From positions 186,001-250,000 of the forward strand of contig NZ_CP014619.1 in the NCBI RefSeq assembly GCF_002074055.1: DNA of 64,000 nucleotides, given 5' to 3'. Below are positions 54,768 through 62,964 of this stretch, piece after piece. A model generated the notes under the pieces. That model made no database searches. It was not told the origin of the DNA and worked only from the letters and a program-made list of their open reading frames with translations. This stretch comes from Frondihabitans sp. 762G35 (GTDB taxonomy: Bacteria > Actinomycetota > Actinomycetes > Actinomycetales > Microbacteriaceae). The translations under genes and the position numbers were made by a program. Every line of letters starts with the position of its first letter. Within the stretch, counting starts at the first letter, position 1.

Positions 54768-55169
54768 TCAGACGGCGACGGCGACCGGCTGCTCGTGGCG
54801 GGCGAGGGCGGCGCGGAGCGGCCAGTCCTGACCCTCGAGGATGAGCTGCGCCGAGGCGCCCGTCGAGGCGTTGACGACGATGGGTGCCATGAGGTTGACG
54901 GTCGTGCCGGTCGGCGCCGGGTTGGCGACGACGAGGAGCAGGGCATCCTGCGGTCGCGTGACTCCGAGGGAGCTGCTCTGCTCGTCGGTGATGTACGGCG
55001 AGTAGTCGGGCAGGTGCACGGCGGCGTCGACGACGAAGAGGCGCGAGCGGGGTGTGCCGGCGGTGCTCAGGGCGTAGAGGCCGTTCGCGCCCTCGATCTC
55101 GTCCAGGACGAAATCGACGGCGGGGTCGAGGCCGGGAGGGGGCGTGACGAAGGTCAGGGAAGCGCTCAT
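54768..55169 (-). CDS. fliW: Flagellar assembly factor FliW
   Basis: 133 residues. The FliW pattern is visible in the region LYALSTAGTPRSRLFVVDAAVHLPDYSPYITDEQSSSLGV and DALLLVVANP-- -TTVNLMAPIVVNASTGASAQLIL (N-L-APIVVN is the family hallmark). FliW binds flagellin and CsrA, releasing CsrA from flagellin mRNA in Bacillus. Start overlaps the flgL stop (ATGA). csrA, usually next door, is not found in this window. Confidence 0.9.
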   Translation of the reverse strand: MSASLTFVTPPPGLDPAVDFVLDEIEGANGLYALSTAGTPRSRLFVVDAAVHLPDYSPYITDEQSSSLGVTRPQDALLLVVANPAPTGTTVNLMAPIVVNASTGASAQLILEGQDWPLRAALARHEQPVAVAV

Positions 55170-56056
55170 CGGAGGAAGTCCATCAGGGTCGGCTGGATCA
55201 CCTTGGCGGTGACAGCGAGGGCGGCTTGGTAGGAGACCTGCTGGGTCTGCAGGTCGAGGAAGGCTTTCGCCTGATCGAGGTCCTCGATGCCGGAGCGCTG
55301 GTTCTCCAGCGAGATCGAGGAGTTCTTGAGGGTGTCCTGGGCGCGTTCGAGCTGCGACTGACGCACGCCGACGTCCGACCAGGCGCCGCGCACGGCGGTG
55401 AGCCGGGAGTCGATCCCCGCGAGCTGCGGGCCGATGTTGACGCCGGAGCGGAGGTCGCTGACGATCGAGTCGACGAGGCCGAAGACCGAGTCCGCGCCGG
55501 TGCCGAAGACGGCGGAGCCGTCCGTGTCGACCTGCACGGTCGTGCCGTCGGCGATGCGCCTCTGGACGCTGCTGCCCGCCGTCCCGGTGAAGGTCGGCGG
55601 CGTGCCGGCCTGGAACGCGACTCCGGCGTCGGAGTTGCCGGCGAAGATCGACCGCCCCTGGAAGGTCGTGTTCGCCGAGGCCATCAGGTCGGATTTCAAC
55701 CCGACGAGCTCGGTGGCGATGGCCTCCTTGGCCGTCGGGGACATCGCGCCGTCGTTCGCTCCCTGGACGGTGAGGTCCCGGATGCGGTTGAGCACGTTGA
55801 CCGTCGACGACAGCGCCGAGTCGGTGGTCTGGAGCCAGCCGACGCCGTCGTCCGCGTTGCGCGAGTACTGCGCGTTGGCGCTCTGCTGGGCGCGGACGAG
55901 GAGCGACTGCCCGGTGCCGAGCGGATCGTCCGACGGCTTCTGGATCGCCTTCAGCGAGGACGCCTGGTCCTGGAGCTGCGCGAGGCGCGCGGCGCTCGCC
56001 TGCAGGTGCCGCTGCGACGCCATCGCGGTGGTCTGGTTGGTGACGCGTCCGAGCAT
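55166..56056 (-). CDS. flgL: Flagellar hook-filament junction protein FlgL
   Basis: 296 residues. Flagellin-like termini: RVTNQTTAMASQRHLQASAARLAQLQDQASSLKAIQKPSDDPLGTGQSLLVRAQ and C-terminal GVRQSQLERAQDTLKNSSISLENQRSGIEDLDQAKAFLDLQTQQVSYQAALAVTAKVIQPTLMDFLR. FlgL joins the hook (via FlgK) to the filament. The start codon overlaps the end of flgK by one base. Confidence 0.93.
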   Translation of the reverse strand: MLGRVTNQTTAMASQRHLQASAARLAQLQDQASSLKAIQKPSDDPLGTGQSLLVRAQQSANAQYSRNADDGVGWLQTTDSALSSTVNVLNRIRDLTVQGANDGAMSPTAKEAIATELVGLKSDLMASANTTFQGRSIFAGNSDAGVAFQAGTPPTFTGTAGSSVQRRIADGTTVQVDTDGSAVFGTGADSVFGLVDSIVSDLRSGVNIGPQLAGIDSRLTAVRGAWSDVGVRQSQLERAQDTLKNSSISLENQRSGIEDLDQAKAFLDLQTQQVSYQAALAVTAKVIQPTLMDFLR

Positions 56057-57480
56057 CAGGCCGCCCCCACGTGTCCGAGGTGGTTGATGAGGGTGTCGAG
56101 CATCTCGTCGACCGCCGTCATGACGCGCGCGGCGCCCTGGTAGGCGTGCTGGAACGTCAGCATGTTGACGTTCTCCTCGTCGAGGTCGACGCCGGCGGTC
56201 GAGGCCTGCTGCGTCTTGGCGGCGGTGCCGGCGAGCGTGGCGCGGTCGGAGGCGTTGATCTCGGCCTTGGCCGTCGCGCCCGTCGAGGTGACGAAGGAGG
56301 CCCAGGCCCGGTCGGGAGCGGCGGGTCCGGTGCCGAGCTGCGACACCCGGTCGGCGATCGTGCCGTCGAGCGCCCCGGCTCCGGGTGTGCCCGTCTGCAG
56401 GTCGGCGGCGGAGGTCGGCACGACGGAGAGGCCGGTCGCCGCGGGGCCCGATGCCGCGAGGGCGAAGAAGTTCTGACCGGTCGACCCGGACGGCGTCGAG
56501 CCGGTCGAGTAGACGGCGTTGACGGCTCCGGCGAGCTGCGTGGCGAAGGCGTCGTAGGTCGCTGCGGCTTCGGCCAGGACGCCGCCCGACCCCTGGCCGT
56601 CCGCGGGGGCGAGGACGGAGAGGGCTCCGGCGAGCTGTCCGCCGTCGAGTCCGACGCTCGCGCCGGGGCGGTGGCTCCACTCGAGCGTCACGGGGGCACC
56701 GGCGGCGCCCTCGATCGTCGTCGCGCCGGCGACCCGCACGGTGCGGGCGGTGTCGCCGGAGACGAGGGCGTTGCCGCCGACGAGGACGTCGACGGTGCCG
56801 TCCGCGTTCTGGTGCACCGTGCCTCCCGCCAGCTTCGCGATGTTCTCGGTCAGGGTCGAGCGCTTGTCGATCAGCTCGTTGACGGTGCTGCCGGTGGTGA
56901 GGCCGGCGCGGATCTGCACGTTGAGGTCGGCGACCTGCGCGGCGCTCGAATTGAGGTCGGTGGCGAGCGAGTCGACGGCGGTGCGCGTGGCGGACCACTG
57001 CCCGCTCACGGCCTGGTAGCCGTCGCTGATCGTCGAGGCGATCGACTTCGCACCGGCGAGGAGGGTCGCGGCGGGAGCCGTCTGACCGGGTCCGTTCGCC
57101 ACGCCCTGCCAGGACGACCAGAAGGCGGTGAGCTTCGCCGAGAGACCGTTGGTGCCGGGTTCGTTGAGGGAGCCCTCGAGGTTCGACAGGACGCTGGAGC
57201 GCACGGTGGTGTAGCCGGAGGCGGAGGCCGTGGCCCGCACCTGGGCGTCGAGCTGGGCGTCGCCCAGGCGGGCGATGCCGTCGATGGAGACGCCCTGTCC
57301 GATCGGCGTGCCACGGCTGAAGAGGCCGGCCTGCACGGCCGAGATCGACGACGTGGTGACCCGCTGGCGGGTGTAGCCCTCCGTCGTCGCGTTGGTGATG
57401 TTCTGGCCGACGACGTCGAGCCCGGCGCGCGCGGCGGTCAGGCCGCGGTAGGCCGTGTTGAGTCCGGAGAAGGTGCTCAT
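56056..57480 (-). CDS. flgK: Flagellar hook-associated protein FlgK
   Basis: 474 residues. MSTFSGLNTAYRGLTAARAGLDVVGQNITNATTEGYTRQRV is the rod/hook-type N-terminus; the C-terminal VDLDEENVNMLTFQHAYQGAARVMTAVDEMLDTLINHLG is the matching helix. The central D2/D3 regions are Ala/Gly/Thr-rich. FlgK is the first junction protein between hook and filament. Starts 4 nt after flgN. Confidence 0.95.
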   Translation of the reverse strand: MSTFSGLNTAYRGLTAARAGLDVVGQNITNATTEGYTRQRVTTSSISAVQAGLFSRGTPIGQGVSIDGIARLGDAQLDAQVRATASASGYTTVRSSVLSNLEGSLNEPGTNGLSAKLTAFWSSWQGVANGPGQTAPAATLLAGAKSIASTISDGYQAVSGQWSATRTAVDSLATDLNSSAAQVADLNVQIRAGLTTGSTVNELIDKRSTLTENIAKLAGGTVHQNADGTVDVLVGGNALVSGDTARTVRVAGATTIEGAAGAPVTLEWSHRPGASVGLDGGQLAGALSVLAPADGQGSGGVLAEAAATYDAFATQLAGAVNAVYSTGSTPSGSTGQNFFALAASGPAATGLSVVPTSAADLQTGTPGAGALDGTIADRVSQLGTGPAAPDRAWASFVTSTGATAKAEINASDRATLAGTAAKTQQASTAGVDLDEENVNMLTFQHAYQGAARVMTAVDEMLDTLINHLGHVGAA

Positions 57481-57484
57481 CGCT

Positions 57485-57970
57485 CTAGAGCCGCCCGTCG
57501 AAGAAGTGGCTGCCGGCGGCGGTCGTGCGCCCGGCTCCGCGGGCGTCGTAGGTCGCAGGATCCGCGGAGACGGTGGCGAGGGTCTCCTGCGTCGATCGCG
57601 CCGCGGCCCGGAGGAACTGCTCGTTCTCGTCGCGCAGCTGCTTGATCTGGCGGGTGAGCTCGGTCATGGCGCGCAGGTGCGAGGAGAAGATGTCGGCCCA
57701 GGGGCCGTCGGGTGCGTGGTCCACGAGTTCGCGGAGCGGCGTCTCGCCGTGCGTGCCCCACTCCTCGGCGACGACGGCAACCTCGACGGTGCGCTCGAGG
57801 CCCGCCGCGCGAAGGCGGTCGAGGACCTGCTCGACCTCACGGGTGGCGTGTTCGATCCAGCGGGACTTGCCCGCGGTGAGGAGCAGCTGCTCCTCCTCGA
57901 GCTTGAACGTCAGAAGCTCCAGGAGCTCGCGCTCACGCCAGAGCACGGCGGACAGTTCGTTCACGCCCAC
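57485..57970 (-). CDS. flgN: Flagellar export chaperone FlgN
   Basis: 161 residues, all helical: LSAVLWRERELLELLTFKLEEEQLLLTAGKSRWIEHATREVEQVLDRLRAAGLERTVEV (long coiled helix pair) and MTELTRQIKQLRDENEQFLRAAARSTQETLATV. FlgN chaperones FlgK and FlgL, encoded directly downstream. GTG 57970 follows AGGAGG by 4 nt; GTG 57964 is an alternative. A FliA promoter lies at 58049-58075. Confidence 0.85.
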   Translation of the reverse strand: MGVNELSAVLWRERELLELLTFKLEEEQLLLTAGKSRWIEHATREVEQVLDRLRAAGLERTVEVAVVAEEWGTHGETPLRELVDHAPDGPWADIFSSHLRAMTELTRQIKQLRDENEQFLRAAARSTQETLATVSADPATYDARGAGRTTAAGSHFFDGRL

Positions 57971-58391
57971 GGTCCCTCCTTCATACGGCTGTGAGCGCCC
58001 GCCTCCGAGGGCCGGCGCCACAGAGAGCCGTTTCGCTCTCGGGGGTGACTATCGGCCAGGGTGCGCGCGCCGTAAGCACGAGTCGCGAGCGGGGTGGGAC
58101 AAGGCCCCCTTCGGGGGTGAAAAAGCCCGGAATTCCGCCGATGTCCTCCTAAATGACGACACCCCAAACCCCCGTAGTGGGGGCTTTCCGGCCTTCCTTC
58201 GGGCTCCCCCTCCTCGCTAGTTTTGAGGAGCAGGCAGATCACGCCTCATCGACGCGAAGCCCTTCTGGTCGGTCGTCGGAATCACGAGTCACCCGCCGCA
58301 TCCTGCGGCACCTCCTCCTTTCGAATCGTCTTCGTCGACCCCTGTCGACGAGGCGATCCGTCATGCCGATTTTCGATGAACCGGGGCCACG
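57971..58391. other. Divergent flagellar control region
   Basis: 421 bp between flgN and fliA. Besides the FliA promoter it contains a CCCCCTTCGGGGG hairpin (58105-58117), a TGTC-N12-GACA motif (58143-58162), a CCCCC-GTAGT-GGGGG hairpin and a CGTCGAC/GTCGACG inverted repeat (58333-58350) 41 bp ahead of fliA. A GCTAGTTTT string near 58216 is a possible -10 region. fliA therefore has a long structured leader and no sigma-28 promoter of its own. Confidence 0.5.
58049..58075 (-). promoter_or_regulatory. FliA (sigma-28) promoter of flgN-flgK-flgL-fliW
   Basis: On the minus strand TTAC, 15-bp spacer, GCCGATAG. This fits the sigma-28 consensus TAAA-N15-GCCGATAA. The start would fall near 58042, about 70 nt ahead of flgN. 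Confidence 0.85.
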
Positions 58392-59216
58392 ATGAACAAG
58401 ACGGAACGCAACGCGATGGTGGTCCAGAACCTCCCGCTCGTGGGCTACCTCGTCTCCGAGGTCTGCGCCCGGGCGACGCACCTCAGTCGCGACGACCTCG
58501 CCTCGGCGGGCGCCCTCGCCCTGGTCCAGGCCGCGGATGCGTTCGACCCGACGCAGGGTGTCCCGTTCGGTGCCTACGCCCGGACCCGCATCATGGGCTC
58601 CTTCGCCGACGACATGCGCTCGAGCGACTGGGCCAGCCGCGGCACCCGCAAGCGCATCAAGGAGACGCTGGCCACGCAGGAGACGCTGACCGCCGCCCTG
58701 GGACGCACCCCCTCCGTGGACGAGATCGCCTCGTCGCTCGGCGTGGACCGCAAGACGGCCACGGACGCGCTCACGGACGCGGCGCGCACCGTCACCGCGA
58801 TCGACGAGACCGTCGCCGACCAGCTGGCGGCCGACATCATCCTGCCCGAGGAGACGCTCCTGGAGCAGGAGCGCACCCGGTACCTCCGCGCCGCCGTCGA
58901 GGCCCTGCCCGACAAGATGCGCTTCATCGTCGAGAACGTCTACTTCGGCGACCGCAGCGTTACCGAGGTCGCCGAGGAGCTCGGCATCACGCACTCCGCC
59001 GTCTCGCAGCAGCGGACCGAGGCGATCCGGCTCCTGCGCGACGCCCTCAACACCCACTACGCCGACGACCCCGAGCGCGAGGTCGCCCTCGAGGCGCGGA
59101 CGGCGCCGGCCCGTCGCGCCGCCTACCTGTCGCGGGTCGCCTCGAACGCCGTCGTCGGCATCGGCCTGGCCCTCCACGAGAACCGCGTCGTCCAGAGCGA
59201 AGCCGCGGCCTCCTGA
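58392..59216 (+). CDS. fliA: Flagellar sigma factor FliA/WhiG-type
   Basis: 274 residues, sigma-70 group 3. Region 2: LPLVGYLVSEVCARATHLSRDDLASAGALALVQAADAFDPTQGVPFGAYARTRIMGSFADDMRSSDWASR (about 15-84). Region 3: ALGRTPSVDEIASSLGVDRKTATDAL. Region 4: LPDKMRFIVENVYFGDRSVTEVAEELGITHSAVSQQRTEAIRLLRDAL. Region 4 has the VTEVAEELG(I/V)THS-VSQ-R-EA form of FliA. It should transcribe flgN, fliC and flgB from the three matching promoters. SD is weak. No flgM is visible in the window. Confidence 0.92.
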   Translation: MNKTERNAMVVQNLPLVGYLVSEVCARATHLSRDDLASAGALALVQAADAFDPTQGVPFGAYARTRIMGSFADDMRSSDWASRGTRKRIKETLATQETLTAALGRTPSVDEIASSLGVDRKTATDALTDAARTVTAIDETVADQLAADIILPEETLLEQERTRYLRAAVEALPDKMRFIVENVYFGDRSVTEVAEELGITHSAVSQQRTEAIRLLRDALNTHYADDPEREVALEARTAPARRAAYLSRVASNAVVGIGLALHENRVVQSEAAAS

Positions 59217-59236
59217 AAAAAACTTCACCAACCCGC

Positions 59237-59263
59237 TAACGGCGACGCTCCAGCCGCCGATAG
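59237..59263 (+). promoter_or_regulatory. FliA (sigma-28) promoter of fliC
   Basis: TAAC (59237-59240), 15 bp, GCCGATAG (59256-59263), about 66 bp ahead of the flagellin start. Confidence 0.88.
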
Positions 59264-59273
59264 CACTAGATAA

Positions 59274-59316
59274 CCGGCCCACGGATGGACCGGTGAACAC
59301 CACCCAACATCACGGA
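59274..59316 (+). promoter_or_regulatory. fliC leader with candidate CsrA sites
   Basis: CCGG (59274-59277) and CCGG (59290-59293) can pair and display ACGGATGGA in the loop. A second ACGGA (59312-59316) overlaps the Shine-Dalgarno GGAAGAGAG. Two GGA sites, one in a loop and one at the SD, is the layout of CsrA-repressed flagellin leaders. fliW is encoded nearby; csrA is not seen. Confidence 0.4.
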
Positions 59317-59329
59317 AGAGAGAAACATC

Positions 59330-60178
59330 ATGGGTTTCCAGATCAACAACAACCTGGTTGCGAACAACACGTACCGCAACCTGAACAGCACGCAGAACGA
59401 CCTGTCGAAGTCCCTCGAGAAGCTCTCGAGCGGTCTCCGCATCAACCGCGCTGCTGACGACGCGGCCGGCCTCGCGATCTCCGAGGGCCTGAAGTCCCAG
59501 GTCGGCGGTCTGACCGTCGCCGCCCGCAACTCCCAGGACGGCATCAGCGTCGTCCAGACCGCGGAAGGTGGACTGACCGAAGCTCAGTCGATCCTTCAGC
59601 GCATGCGAGACCTCTCCGTTCAGGCCGGCAACGACTCGAACAACGCGGACTCGCGCGACGCGATCAAGACGGAGACGGACGCCCTCACCAAGGAGCTCAC
59701 CCGGATCTCGGCCTCCACCAACTTCAACGGCATCAACCTGCTCGACGGGTCGGCTGGCGCCGCTGCGGACGGCAAGCTGAGCTTCCAGGTCGGTGCGGGT
59801 GCCAACGCCGCTGCCAACACGATCACCGTCGACCTCGGTTCGGCCAACGTCGCGTCGGTCTCCACCGCCGTCGCCGGCATCGACCTGACCACGGCCACCG
59901 GTGCCGCCTCGGCGATCACCACGATCGACGCGCAGATCAAGGCCGTCTCGACGGCTCGTGCAGGCCTCGGTGCGGTCCAGAACCGCTTCGAGCACGCGAT
60001 CAACAACACGAACGTCGCCAAGGAGAACCTGACCGCGGCGTCCTCGCGTATCACCGACACCGACATGGCGTCGGAGATGGTCAAGTACACCCGCTCCAGC
60101 ATCCTCAGCCAGGCCGGCACCGCGATGCTCGCCCAGGCGAACCAGAGCACCCAGGGTGTGCTGTCGCTGCTCCGCTAG
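59330..60178 (+). CDS. fliC: Flagellin
   Basis: 282 residues, a short flagellin without large D2/D3 domains. N-terminal GFQINNNLVANNTYRNLNSTQNDLSKSLEKLSSGLRINRAADDAAGLAISEGLKSQVGGL and LQRMRDLSVQAGNDSNN; C-terminal NRFEHAINNTNVAKENLTAASSRITDTDMASEMVKYTRSSILSQAGTAMLAQANQSTQGVLSLLR. The middle (about 130-200) is a variable Ala/Thr-rich segment. Forms the filament outside the cell, exported by the flagellar type III system and capped by FliD, encoded next. Confidence 0.97.
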   Translation: MGFQINNNLVANNTYRNLNSTQNDLSKSLEKLSSGLRINRAADDAAGLAISEGLKSQVGGLTVAARNSQDGISVVQTAEGGLTEAQSILQRMRDLSVQAGNDSNNADSRDAIKTETDALTKELTRISASTNFNGINLLDGSAGAAADGKLSFQVGAGANAAANTITVDLGSANVASVSTAVAGIDLTTATGAASAITTIDAQIKAVSTARAGLGAVQNRFEHAINNTNVAKENLTAASSRITDTDMASEMVKYTRSSILSQAGTAMLAQANQSTQGVLSLLR

Positions 60179-60223
60179 CACCACCCGTTCCGCGCTAGCG
60201 CGGGACTGACCCGCAGCGGTGGG

Positions 60224-60253
60224 CGAGGGGAGGAAGTTCGGGTCTTCCCCTCG
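60224..60253 (+). terminator. Hairpin between fliC and fliD
   Basis: CGAGGGGAGGAAG (60224-60236) pairs imperfectly with CTTCCCCTCG (60244-60253). It probably reduces read-through so that flagellin is made in excess over the cap protein. Confidence 0.6.
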
Positions 60254-60302
60254 TCCCCGCCGCGACACCGTCGGCATCGACCCCGCCCGAGAGGAGCAGC
60301 GC

Positions 60303-61691
60303 ATGGTTTCAGGACTCGCCGTCGACGGCCTCGTCTCCGGTCTCGACACGACCTCCCTCATCAACTCCCTGATGACCGCGGAGTCGCAGCCCCAGACCCT
60401 CCTCAAGGCGAAGGTCACCGACACCCAGTCGACCATCACGGCGCTCCAGGGCCTCAACAGCCAGGTCGCCGCCCTCGCCACCCTGGCCACGACGACGAAG
60501 TCGCCCACGGCCCTCTCCCTCTTCTCGACGACGTCGAGCTCCACCAACGTCACCGCGACGGCCTCGACAGCCGCGACCCCCGGCACCCTTGACATCGTCG
60601 TGGGCGCCGTTGCGCAGGCCAAGGTCGGCGTCAGCGCCGCCATGACCGCCTGGCCGGACAGTCCGCCGAAGATCACCATCGTGGGCGCCGCCGGCACCGC
60701 CGTCGAGATCTCGCCCGCCTCGTCGTCCATCGACGACGTCGTGTCGGCCGTCAACAGCTCGGCGGCCGGCGTCAAGGCCGTCAAGGTCGCCTCGGGCAAG
60801 GACGCCTCGGGAGCCGTGCAGTACCGCCTGCAGTTCACCTCGAACACCTCCGGCGCGGCCGGCTCGTTCGAGATCTACCGCGGTACCGGCGCCGACGTGA
60901 CCGCCGGCACCGCCACGAACGTCCTCGGCGACCCCGGCGCCGCCGTGGTCAAGCAGGCGCAGGACGCGCGGGTCACCCTCTGGGCGGGCACGAGCGCCGA
61001 GCAGACCATCACCTCGGCCACCAACACCTTCGCCGACCTCCTGCCGGGCGTCTCCGTGACGGTGAACAAGGCGTCGACGGACCCGATCCAGCTGTCCGTC
61101 GCCCGCGACCAGACCGCGTCGAGCGCGGTCGCCGGCGCCCTCGTCACCAGCCTGAACAACATCTTCTCGCTCATCCAGACGAAGAGCGCGACGACGACGA
61201 GCACCGACTCCACCGGGAAAGCCACCGTCTCCGGCGGTCCGTTCACCGGCGACAGCACCGTGCGCGGCGTCAACCAGGCGCTCATCACCGCCGCCTCGAT
61301 GCCGGTCAACGGCCGCTCCCCGTCGGAGATCGGCATCAGCATCAACCGCGACGGAAGCTTCGACTACGACGCCGCCAAGTTCCAGACGGCGCTCGCGACC
61401 GACCCGGTCGGAACCCAGACCCTCCTCACCGCTCTCGCCTCCCGCGTCGCCGACGCCGCGACGCAGTCCTCCGACAAGTACTCCGGTCAGATCACCAGCG
61501 TCATCAACGGGCAGAAGTCGCTCGTCACCAGCCTCAGCGCGCAGGTCTCCGAGTGGGACCTCCGCCTGACGGACCGGCGCGCGTCGCTGGAGAAGATCTA
61601 CTCCAACCTCGAGGTGCAGCTCTCGACCCTCAAGGCCCAGCAGTCCTCGCTGTCCGGCTCCCTCTCGTCCCTCTCCTCCTCGACGGGCTGA
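60303..61691 (+). CDS. fliD: Flagellar filament cap FliD
   Basis: 462 residues. N-terminal VDGLVSGLDTTSLINSLMTAESQPQTLLKAKVTDTQSTITALQGLNSQVAAL is the FliD D0/D1 signature (SGLDT--LI). The C-terminal part YSGQITSVINGQKSLVTSLSAQVSEWDLRLTDRRASLEKIYSNLEVQLSTLKAQQSSLSGSLSSL is the matching coiled coil (R---L---F---E--LS-L-SQ-S-L). Ser/Thr/Ala-rich middle. Caps the filament and promotes flagellin insertion. Good SD (GAGAGGAGC). Confidence 0.93.
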   Translation: MVSGLAVDGLVSGLDTTSLINSLMTAESQPQTLLKAKVTDTQSTITALQGLNSQVAALATLATTTKSPTALSLFSTTSSSTNVTATASTAATPGTLDIVVGAVAQAKVGVSAAMTAWPDSPPKITIVGAAGTAVEISPASSSIDDVVSAVNSSAAGVKAVKVASGKDASGAVQYRLQFTSNTSGAAGSFEIYRGTGADVTAGTATNVLGDPGAAVVKQAQDARVTLWAGTSAEQTITSATNTFADLLPGVSVTVNKASTDPIQLSVARDQTASSAVAGALVTSLNNIFSLIQTKSATTTSTDSTGKATVSGGPFTGDSTVRGVNQALITAASMPVNGRSPSEIGISINRDGSFDYDAAKFQTALATDPVGTQTLLTALASRVADAATQSSDKYSGQITSVINGQKSLVTSLSAQVSEWDLRLTDRRASLEKIYSNLEVQLSTLKAQQSSLSGSLSSLSSSTG

Positions 61692-61693
61692 TC

Positions 61694-62140
61694 ATGACCC
61701 TCACCTACGGCGCTGCCGCGCAGCGCGACCAGTACAACCGCGAGGCGGTCCTCTCCGCGACGCCGGCGCGACTCATCACGCTCCTCTACGACCGCCTCCT
61801 GCTCGACCTCGGTCGCGCCGAGGTGGCGCAGACCTCCGGCCGGTGGCCGATGGCGTCGGAGAACCTCCTGCACGCGCAGGCCATCGTCGCCGAGCTGACC
61901 TCGTCGCTCCGCGTCGACCTCTGGGAGGGCGGCGAGGGCCTCCTCGCCCTCTACAACTACGTCTCGACGGCGTTGATCAACGCGAACATCCACCGCGACG
62001 TCGAACTCACCCGCGAGAGCATCGGGCTCCTCGAGCCGCTCCGCCAGGCCTGGCACGAGGCGACGGCGCAGGCCCCGGCCACGCCCGCCCTCTCGACCGA
62101 CTCGCTCAGCTTCGCCGGCGGGAGCCTCGGCGTTGCCTGA
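61694..62140 (+). CDS. fliS: Flagellin chaperone FliS
   Basis: 148 residues. AAAQRDQYNREAVLSATPARLITLLYDRLLLDLGRAEVAQTSGRWPMASENLLHAQAIVAELTSSLRVDLWEGGEGLLALYNYVSTALINANIHRDVELTRESIGLLEPLRQAWHEA: the Y----V--A-P--LI-MLYD and LY-Y----L--AN features are those of FliS. Binds the flagellin C-terminus before export. Starts 2 nt after fliD. Confidence 0.93.
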   Translation: MTLTYGAAAQRDQYNREAVLSATPARLITLLYDRLLLDLGRAEVAQTSGRWPMASENLLHAQAIVAELTSSLRVDLWEGGEGLLALYNYVSTALINANIHRDVELTRESIGLLEPLRQAWHEATAQAPATPALSTDSLSFAGGSLGVA

Positions 62141-62462
62141 GATCGTTTCGATCCGTGAGGCCAAGCCCGGCACCGACGAGACGCGCGGGGCCTGGCTCCG
62201 GGTGCTCGCCGAGATGGAGCGGGCCGCAGGATCCGCGACCGACGGCGTCGAGACTCCTGCCGTCTGGCTCGCCCCCGAGGGCCTCGGCCCGATGCCCGCC
62301 GATCTCGAGGAGCGGGCCCGCGCGATCGCCGCGCGCCAGCAGCGCGCCATCGAGAGCGTGCAGGAGGCCCGGCTGACGGTGTCGAGGCATCTCTCGGCCC
62401 TCCGCACGGTCCCCGCTCCCCGCCAGACCGATCGCTCGGTCTACCTCGACGTCACCGGCTGA
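62133..62462 (+). CDS. Small helical protein after fliS (FliT position)
   Basis: 109 residues from a TTG that overlaps the fliS end by 8 nt. AWLRVLAEMERAAGSATDG... PMPADLEERARAIAARQQRAIESVQEARLTVSRHLSALRTVP is largely helical. Its place after fliS is where FliT, the FliD chaperone, is found in other bacteria, but no sequence identity with FliT was recognised. The TTG start is unusual here but fits tight coupling; an internal start would leave too little. Confidence 0.6.
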   Translation: MPEIVSIREAKPGTDETRGAWLRVLAEMERAAGSATDGVETPAVWLAPEGLGPMPADLEERARAIAARQQRAIESVQEARLTVSRHLSALRTVPAPRQTDRSVYLDVTG

Positions 62463-62520
62463 CGTCCCCGACTCCCGCGCTGGCCCCCGAAGACGGGGCG
62501 GGCGGCGGGGTGATCGACCC

Positions 62521-62547
62521 TAACGGGCCTCCGGCATCCGCCGATAG
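62521..62547 (+). promoter_or_regulatory. FliA (sigma-28) promoter of the flgB operon
   Basis: TAAC (62521-62524), 15 bp, GCCGATAG (62540-62547), 75 bp ahead of flgB. Same sequence as the fliC boxes. Confidence 0.87.
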
Positions 62548-62622
62548 AGCCCTGTGAGCACGGATCGCTCACCCCTCAGGCCACGGATCGGCCGCCCTCC
62601 CGCAATCGCGAAGCGAGCAGTC

Positions 62623-62964
62623 GTGCTGGAATCCGTGACCTCCAAGGCCCTCGAGAGTGCTCTCGACGGTCTGTCGATGCGCCAGAAGGCGATCGCGAAC
62701 AACATCGCGAACATCAACACCCCCGGCTACACGGCCGAGCGCGTCTCCTTCGAGGACGCCCTCGCGGCCTCCGTGGACGCGGGCAACGGGTCGGCCGCCC
62801 CCTCGATGTCCCGCTCGATGGAGCCCACCCGCGAGGACGGCAACAACGTCAACCTCGACACCGAGACCCTCAGCAACACGACGACCGTCCTGCAGTACCA
62901 GTTCGCCACGCAGGCCGAGAACAACGTCCTCACCAGCGTCCGCGCCGTTCTGAAGAACAGCTGA
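62623..62964 (+). CDS. flgB: Flagellar rod protein FlgB
   Basis: 113 residues from a GTG at 62623 (LESVTSKALESALDGLSMRQKAIANNIANINTPGYTAERVSFEDAL). ANNIAN-NTPGY is the rod/hook family signature. C-terminal NVNLDTETLSNTTTVLQYQFATQAENNVLTSVRAVLKNS. An in-frame ATG at 62554 would add 23 unrelated residues and lies within the promoter-leader, so it is rejected. The stop overlaps the flgC start (TGATG). Confidence 0.93.
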   Translation: MLESVTSKALESALDGLSMRQKAIANNIANINTPGYTAERVSFEDALAASVDAGNGSAAPSMSRSMEPTREDGNNVNLDTETLSNTTTVLQYQFATQAENNVLTSVRAVLKNS

